The translations under genes and the position numbers were made by a program. The notes beneath the pieces are model-generated. The model was not told where the DNA came from and did no database searches. It was given only the letters and a program-made list of their open reading frames with translations. A stretch of 62,000 nucleotides of DNA from Zygnema cylindricum (Eukaryota; Streptophyta; Zygnematophyceae; Zygnematales; Zygnemataceae). The DNA lies in contig JBBHKE010003535.1 of the NCBI GenBank assembly GCA_037447655.1, forward strand, positions 1-62,000. Reading direction: 5' to 3'. Position 1 is the stretch's first letter. The number at the start of each line of letters is the position of its first letter. Shown here piece after piece: positions 56,180 to 62,000 of the stretch.

Positions 56180-59100
56180 TGTCTCGTTGAGCTTAACAAA
56201 ATATGGCGTTGCTATTGAATTACTCATGACAGGTAAATCATCTGGGTACCGAAAAAAGAGGCAAGAACAGGATTTCAAAAGGGTGAAAGAGTCGTTGTTA
56301 TACTGACCTGGTTGGCCAAATGCTGCCAAACATGTTCAATAAATGGCACAAACTTCGCCCATCCTGCGAAGTCCAGAGCCATGCGGTACAGAAGTCGAGT
56401 TTTGCCTCGAGATGAAGGGAGACAAGCGTGCATCTGAAATAGATGTTTTGAACAATCTTGGGCGCTTTTGCCCTCCAATTGACCAGGTTTTGCCAGTCCT
56501 ATAGTTGACAAGACCACACAGGGTGGTCTAAATTCCATGTCAATAGGATACGGATCCCAATTGCCTTGTAGAGCCGCAGCAGCAGCTGTGTTGAAACGTA
56601 CCAAACTGAAAAAGAAAAAAGAAAACATTTCCACAATCGCAAAAATAAATAAGTGGAGATCCACAGAACAGAAAGCCCTAGGGTTGACCTTCCTAACCAC
56701 TGCAGAAAGCTTAATGCTCAAAGAAACATGACAGCTATCCATCTAAAAAAACAATCTGCAGACTCCAGTCAGTTATCTGCATTCATACTGACTCGCAGCC
56801 TGTAAACTACATATCATTGAACACCGAGCTGACTACTCTCTCTCCCCCTCTCCCTCTCCATACAAACAAGAGCAAAAACAGCAGAGAACCTCTTAAAAAA
56901 AAGAGCAGCTCAATACAACAAAGCAAGGCAGATGAGCATAAAAAAAACACAAGATTAGCAACTAACCTGGGCACCAACCAACCCTTCGCAAAAGTGCTCG
57001 TATGGGTAAAAGGAGCATGAGCCAAATCTAGAAGATTCTCTACAAGAAGGCCATGTTCCACAGGGAGCTCCAGTACAATCTGCACAACAAGGTTCGTTAC
57101 TCCCATCAGCTTTCAGCTATGTTTAAACTATAATTCAAATGTTGCAAAAACAATTGGAAACGGTATTATGTGATTACCACGTACTCTACAAGTATTACAA
57201 CATAACGATCGTCAGCCATTGAGCAAACAGGACTCGTCGATGCGGGCAATCACAGACAAACTGATGTATAAAAGTCACCAAACAGTCAACACGAGGCAAC
57301 TTCAAAAATTGACCAAAAAACAGCATATGTACCTAGATTATTTCCCGTAGCAAAACTGACAGTGTACCAAGTCACCAAACATTCAAAGATCATGCTTGAC
57401 CAAACAAACAGATTAAAAATCAATGCTATTTCCCGTACCAAAACTGACAGTGCGTACCTCTGCATGTATGGTGTACCCTTTTGGAGCCGCTAGGGAAGGC
57501 ATGGAGGCATGAGGCGTTCCATCACCCGGCCAGACCCAAATTATCCCATCGTGCTCCACACAAGGAAGAGACTGCACTTTGATTTTGATCGACTTATTGT
57601 TTGTTGATGGCATCTTTGTACATTCGCCTCCGGTACTAAACTCCCATCCTAGAACATACCAGATCACAGTTGTTAAGATTAGATCAGTTAAGGTTTTGCT
57701 TTACAGGAAGTATAAAGCTCTTGCACCAGAACCCTCAGAGAATCAAACGAAAACTGCTATAACATATGCACTCACCATGATAAGGACATTGGACTTGGCC
57801 TTCCACCACAGTCCCAAGAGAGAGAGGACAAGACCTATGTGCACATTGATCTCGGATACAACCAGGCTTGCTGTCAGCGCCTCTGAAAAGAACCCAGGGC
57901 TCTTCAAAACAATCAAAAGGTATCTGAAACCCCTCCTCCATCAAACAAAGGACGATGTTTGTAAGAATGGGAAGTTAAAACATAATAAAGTCAGTGCCAG
58001 TGGCATGCTATTGACCATGAATGGAGGTTAACAGCTAGTCAACATATCAAGTCGGTTGAGGGAGAAGTGAAACAAGACATAGAACATTCTTGAACAACTC
58101 TAACATAAGCGATAGATAAACATTTATTTCTGCATTCACAACCGATTGTGGTTCCCCAGCTACATCATTCGGAAGCACAAACAAAATTGTCAAATGACAA
58201 GTGAGACCAAATAGAGTGCCAAAAGCATCCAAACGGAAAAAACAGTACAAGAACAAAACTCACACCTTCAAGCATTCAACCACCCTTACATGCTGGTGGA
58301 CGCGACCCTAGATCTGCCACCAGAACAATTTGCTGATCTAAAACTTATTCCTGGTCTCACTTACCAGCGTCGAAGAATCCACATTGGAAGAAAACGCAAC
58401 AGGGTACCAGAAATTCTTCAAACACGGTGGATATGGTGCTACTGGTCCTGACACATTTAAACGCCTATTCCGATTGAAGGATGACTCTTTTACTTTTGCT
58501 TCTTGCTCCACTGGCATAACTGCTGGAGAGGCATGAGAGGCCGCTAGTGCCTCATTCGTCACAAGTGACCTATCCTTCACTGCAGATTCAAGTTCCGCAA
58601 GCCTTCGAATAGTGTGTTCCACTCTTGCTTCTGAAAGATGTACCTGCATAACAATGACCATGAAGATCCAAAGATTCAAAATTACAAGAACATAGCAAAC
58701 AGTGCAATTCACACATCGTGAACATAAATTATAGCTAACAGAAAAAAACTAAACCCGTGTCTACTACCTCACTGCTCCATAATAAGTTACAGTCAAATCA
58801 ACAATGAAAACCTATGCGATACAACTCTTATACACTAAGGACCTGCAATCATGCAGTCTTTCGAGTCTCCTGTAAGTACAACGCATTTTTTTGGTAAATT
58901 GAGATCATCTAAACGTTCAAAAGCCAAATCTGCATCAGTCTTCACTAAAAAGACTTCACATGGCAACTGTTGTCGATACAACAATGCGTCAGCAACATTG
59001 GAAGGTCGGCATTTCTTCTTAAAGGAACCGGGACTTCACAACCAGTATGCTATGGTTACTGTGCCTCGGAGTTCCAATAACGAAGATTCTTATCATTTCA

Positions 59101-60291
59101 GTTATGAGGGAAATGCAGTGTCTCCAGGCACATGAGTGCCTTTAGGTTTACAGATAAATAGGGAAGTCAAGGACAGTCAAGAGCAGTGATAGAGAAAAGG
59201 GGGCCAGGAAAAGAGGCAGAGAGGTAGGAAAAAGGGAGAGAGAGGGAAGAAGAGAGAATAGGGGAGAGAGAGGGGGGGAGCAGCAAAGCAAACTAACATG
59301 TGCATGGGCGCGCGAAAGATCATCTTGTAGATCTTGCAGTTGCCTCCGCATGGCTGTCACAGACCTCTTCTCTCTAACCACAGGATTAAGCACCTCCACA
59401 ACCTGCCATAAAAAAGAAGTACAAAATTCATTCAGGACATAATTTATTTTATCATTATTCTTTGAATCTCTGCCACACGTGCGTACGAGCAAGCTCTAAT
59501 CAGCTAAACGGCGACATGGTATCACCAGAGAAAGAGGGAGAGAGGGAGGGGGAGACGAGAGGGAGAAGAGAGAGACTGACTGCCACAGAACTGTTCAACT
59601 AATGGTACCTGAAAATTTTGACGAAGGATAATAAATTGTACTTCCATTTTAGAGAACTGATCTGACAACGCAGAAACCTAATAAAGCAGAAATTTCATTG
59701 ACGCACCTTATCATGAACACTTTTTATTGCGAGGACATCCTGTCGAGCTCTGTAGTCCAAATATAAAACATCATTTCGGAGAACTTCCCATGCTTGGTTT
59801 ACATCCCACTGGCTTTGTCTCAGCTGCATTCCCTCAGACCAAGGGTTTGTAACATCAAATATACTGTTTACTACCTGTTCCCTAGTGTCTGTACTTGTAC
59901 TATGTCCTGCTGCCGCACATTGACATTGCAGTTGAGAGGCATCTCTTTCTCGCTGAAAGTTGCCTTTTCTTGACGGATTAGGTGAGAAAACCCAGCCATT
60001 ATTCTGTCCTCTGGAAAATAATCCTTCACCTAGATTGCCATAAAACGAGGCACTACTTGATCCTGAAATGACCTCGCCGCTTCTGAAGAGTTTGTAAGAG
60101 GAGGAAGGAAGAGGCGTCCTCAAAAAGCTGGTACTGCTGCATAAGGGCCTGTAACTACTTTGTCTACTTCTTGAAGACAAGAAGTTTTCTAGTTCATGTA
60201 CTTTCAAGGAACTGTTCGAAAGACTAAGTCCTCCTACAATGCTCATATACAAAGAAGTTTCTCTCGTGCCTGTCAAAGACAACCCGGCCAT
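55909..60291 (-). CDS. CAO: Chlorophyllide a oxygenase (chlorophyll b synthesis)
   Basis: CAO is a Rieske mononuclear-iron oxygenase of the plastid that converts chlorophyllide a to chlorophyllide b in two steps. Eight minus-strand exons: 60291-59707, 59402-59298, 58643-58365, 57923-57776, 57648-57458, 57079-56967, 56605-56308 and 56070-55909. All junctions are GT-AG and in phase, giving 626 aa, longer than the roughly 540 aa of Arabidopsis because of the N-terminus. Residues 1-75 are Ser-rich and poor in acidic residues, as in a transit peptide. The regulatory A domain follows ([20 protein letters not shown], then a coiled stretch to about 250). The Rieske centre is C350-x-H352 and C369-x2-H372. 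The mononuclear iron site is D454-x2-H457-x4-H462 ([12 protein letters not shown]). The end [20 protein letters not shown] is typical. CAO levels are known to be controlled through the A domain by chlorophyll b feedback. Confidence 0.97.
56080..56175 (-). repeat. Polypyrimidine tract with (CT)n before CAO exon 8
   Basis: On the sense strand, about 95 bp of C and T, including about 25 CT units (56127-56175 as AG on the plus strand), runs directly into the splice acceptor CTCTGCAG at 56071. It is much longer than an ordinary polypyrimidine tract. Confidence 0.8.
59152..59290 (-). repeat. Polypyrimidine tract after CAO exon 2
   Basis: The sense strand just after the GTTAGT donor is rich in C and T (CCCCCCCTCTCTCTCCCC) for about 120 bp. 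A third such tract in intron 1 spans about 59525-59575. Confidence 0.75.
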
Positions 60292-62000
60292 ACCAACTGA
60301 AAGAAGGAAACTATTAATTCACTTTTCTTCCAATATGTTACGGCAAAATTTGTAACTTCTTCTCACATTACTAAGTTAACAGCGAAGTGTGGAATATACA
60401 TAGTCCAGCAAGAAGGTATCAACCACAATTAAGGAGTCGAAACAGATTCTTAGGTTAAAAAGTATGACCAGCTTCAGTTAAATTATGATTTGCTACGCTT
60501 ACAACATCGACTAGCTTCACTCAAACCCTAATTAACATAGTGCCTGTTGTAGATACAAACTTGAATGTCTCAAAAAAAAATCTGATCCAATCCTCCAAAT
60601 AAGCATTTGTATGCAGGATCAGTTTCAGACTTTAAGCAATGGCGGAAATCCTGACCTATAAAATCATCTCCCACTAAAAAACATCACAGCTGACGTCAAT
60701 GATGATGAGAGCAGATCATCATCTACATTAACATGGATATTCATATGAAGTTGCGAAGAGTTTTGTACCATATTGGGGCTGGACATCACAGCAAATTCCA
60801 AACTTTTGCTGAATTGCAGTCAAATAGCAGAACAAGTTTGATAATATCTCCGTTCACATGTCTACTTTCGCGTTGACAGCGAGATTATACTTCCAATTGC
60901 ATGCTCCGATAAGCTACATGAGAACAGAAAATGTTGGTCACACGGTTTGACGCGATGCGCTGTGTGGGTAAGGTGGGCCCAGATTCGTCCAAGGATGCCC
61001 ACCTGGATCTTGGCGTTGAGTTGTGGGTTCGCCTATTGCTAACTGATTGGCTGAACGGGAAGTCTTCTGTGCGATAATTGGCTTACGGAATTCATTTTGA
61101 TTGCGATTAGCAATATTTTCTCTGATCTGTCATAATTTTGAGAGCCAGCACAAGGGGTACGGCGACACGCGGCGGCGATAGAGAAGTTGAACCAATCATG
61201 GATGAACGCTTTACACTCTGCAAGCAGCCAGGGCAAAGATTTGAAGGGTCCGCCAAGATCCTTTCTGCGGCTGGAGGTGAAAGCAAGATCGGGAGAGTAT
61301 CTTCTAAAAATCTACTCAGCACCACAATACGCTCTAAACCAATCGCATCGATGACCCAACCAAGATACTTTTTCCAAACTGCACAGTCAGTTCTTACCGT
61401 ACACCTGTGGAAGTCACGGACAGCACAAGTCAAAGTGCACGAAGGGAGCGCATGCAGTAAGCGGGGGCATGGCAAACGGGTTGCAGCTTTTTGTGGCAAG
61501 CACGGTTGCCACGACACTACGACAGCCGTCAGGGAAGCCTTAAACGTGGATCTGGAAAACAAAGTCGCAGTTGTACATGCCACGCTGGCTGTCCAGCGGG
61601 ATTTATCTCGTCCTTTTGCAGAAAGAAGAGGGGGAACTGTGGCCGATAATAGAACGGCCGCTTCAACATAGCCGTTCGGAAGATCCAATAACAGTAAACT
61701 GTAATACTGTCAGCTCTACGATTTAGTGTTGCGTATCGATCCACATCGCGTGACGCTTCATCACTTTACATCGGCTTTCAAACAACAAGCCGCATCGAGC
61801 CGATGATATGCATATTTCAGTACGATGCGTCAATACAATTATGGATCGATACGCTACGCGACATCTGCAGAAATTTATTGTAGAACTGTACCTCTGTGTG
61901 CTCTGAAAGTTCCCAGGTCAACTGCGAACCAGTTCTATCTCCGTTGTACACGACAAAATATGTTGGTACGCCGTGTATCCTTAGCATAGTTAATAACTAC
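60292..62000. other. CAO upstream region, no supported gene
   Basis: A good splice acceptor (TTTCCTTCTTTCAG) ends five bases before the CAO ATG on the minus strand (AG at 60298-60297), so a 5' untranslated exon may lie upstream. Two overlapping open frames on opposite strands (about 61107-61688) lack early ATG codons and resemble nothing I recognise. An inverted repeat spans 61731-61854. Confidence 0.5.
61731..61854. repeat. 13-bp perfect inverted repeat, possible small MITE
   Basis: GCGTATCGATCCA at 61731-61743 and its exact reverse complement TGGATCGATACGC at 61842-61854. Further imperfect pairing (GTGACGCTTCATC against GATGCGTCA) lies inside. The unit is 124 bp. Confidence 0.6.

Noticed and set aside
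57579-58031. Plus-strand open frame of 150 codons
   Set aside because: It is antisense to CAO exons 4 and 5, which are well supported by homology and splice sites.
61107-61688. Two long overlapping open frames on opposite strands (193 and 177 codons)
   Set aside because: Both rely on TTG starts, with ATG only much later. They mirror each other and resemble no family I know. They sit upstream of CAO and more likely reflect chance open frames in GC-richer DNA.

Overview
This is nuclear DNA from a green plant. It holds three spliced genes of plant type (Derlin, a SUMO-like/Rad60-type protein and chlorophyllide a oxygenase) beside a large block of Ty1/copia LTR retrotransposons. The compact CAO with an N-terminal regulatory domain, a Derlin without the loop insertion I recall from flowering plants, and modest introns would fit a bryophyte such as a liverwort. 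That placement is a low-confidence inference.

Bases 1-31669 are almost entirely copia-type elements nested in one another. I resolved seven from LTR ends (TG...CA), primer-binding sites, polypurine tracts and target-site duplications, and name them here A-G. Element E (+) is the host. F (+; its gag is interrupted by G, -) lies in E's pre-integrase region. A (+, 8641-28981, perfect GTTAA duplication) lies between E's integrase and reverse transcriptase. B (-, 9927-16349) lies in A's gag. C is a solo LTR in A's 3' LTR, and D (-, 22208-28678) lies inside C. The chain E > A > C > D is four levels deep. All coding regions are broken by stops, frameshifts or lost catalytic residues. The LTRs share two unusual traits. 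The primer-binding site matches the anticodon arm of initiator tRNA-Met rather than its 3' end. An ATG 20 nt before the LTR end is in frame with gag through the primer-binding site.

Bases 31670-39451 contain no gene I can support. They are rich in small inverted-repeat elements, named here MITE-1 to MITE-4, including a MITE nested in another MITE and a roughly 950-bp foldback made of two head-to-head copies.

Bases 39452-62000 are genic. Derlin (-, six exons, 231 aa) and the SUMO-like-domain gene (+, six exons, 463 aa) are divergent across about 1.5 kb. The SUMO-like gene and CAO (-, eight exons, 626 aa) are convergent. Every exon model closes with consistent phase and GT-AG junctions, read by eye. 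Derlin acts in ER-associated degradation, the SUMO-like protein probably in SUMO-linked genome maintenance, and CAO in chlorophyll b synthesis in plastids. I see no functional link among the three. Introns carry simple repeats, a perfect 36-bp inverted repeat and long polypyrimidine tracts. The last 1.7 kb is CAO upstream sequence with no supported gene.
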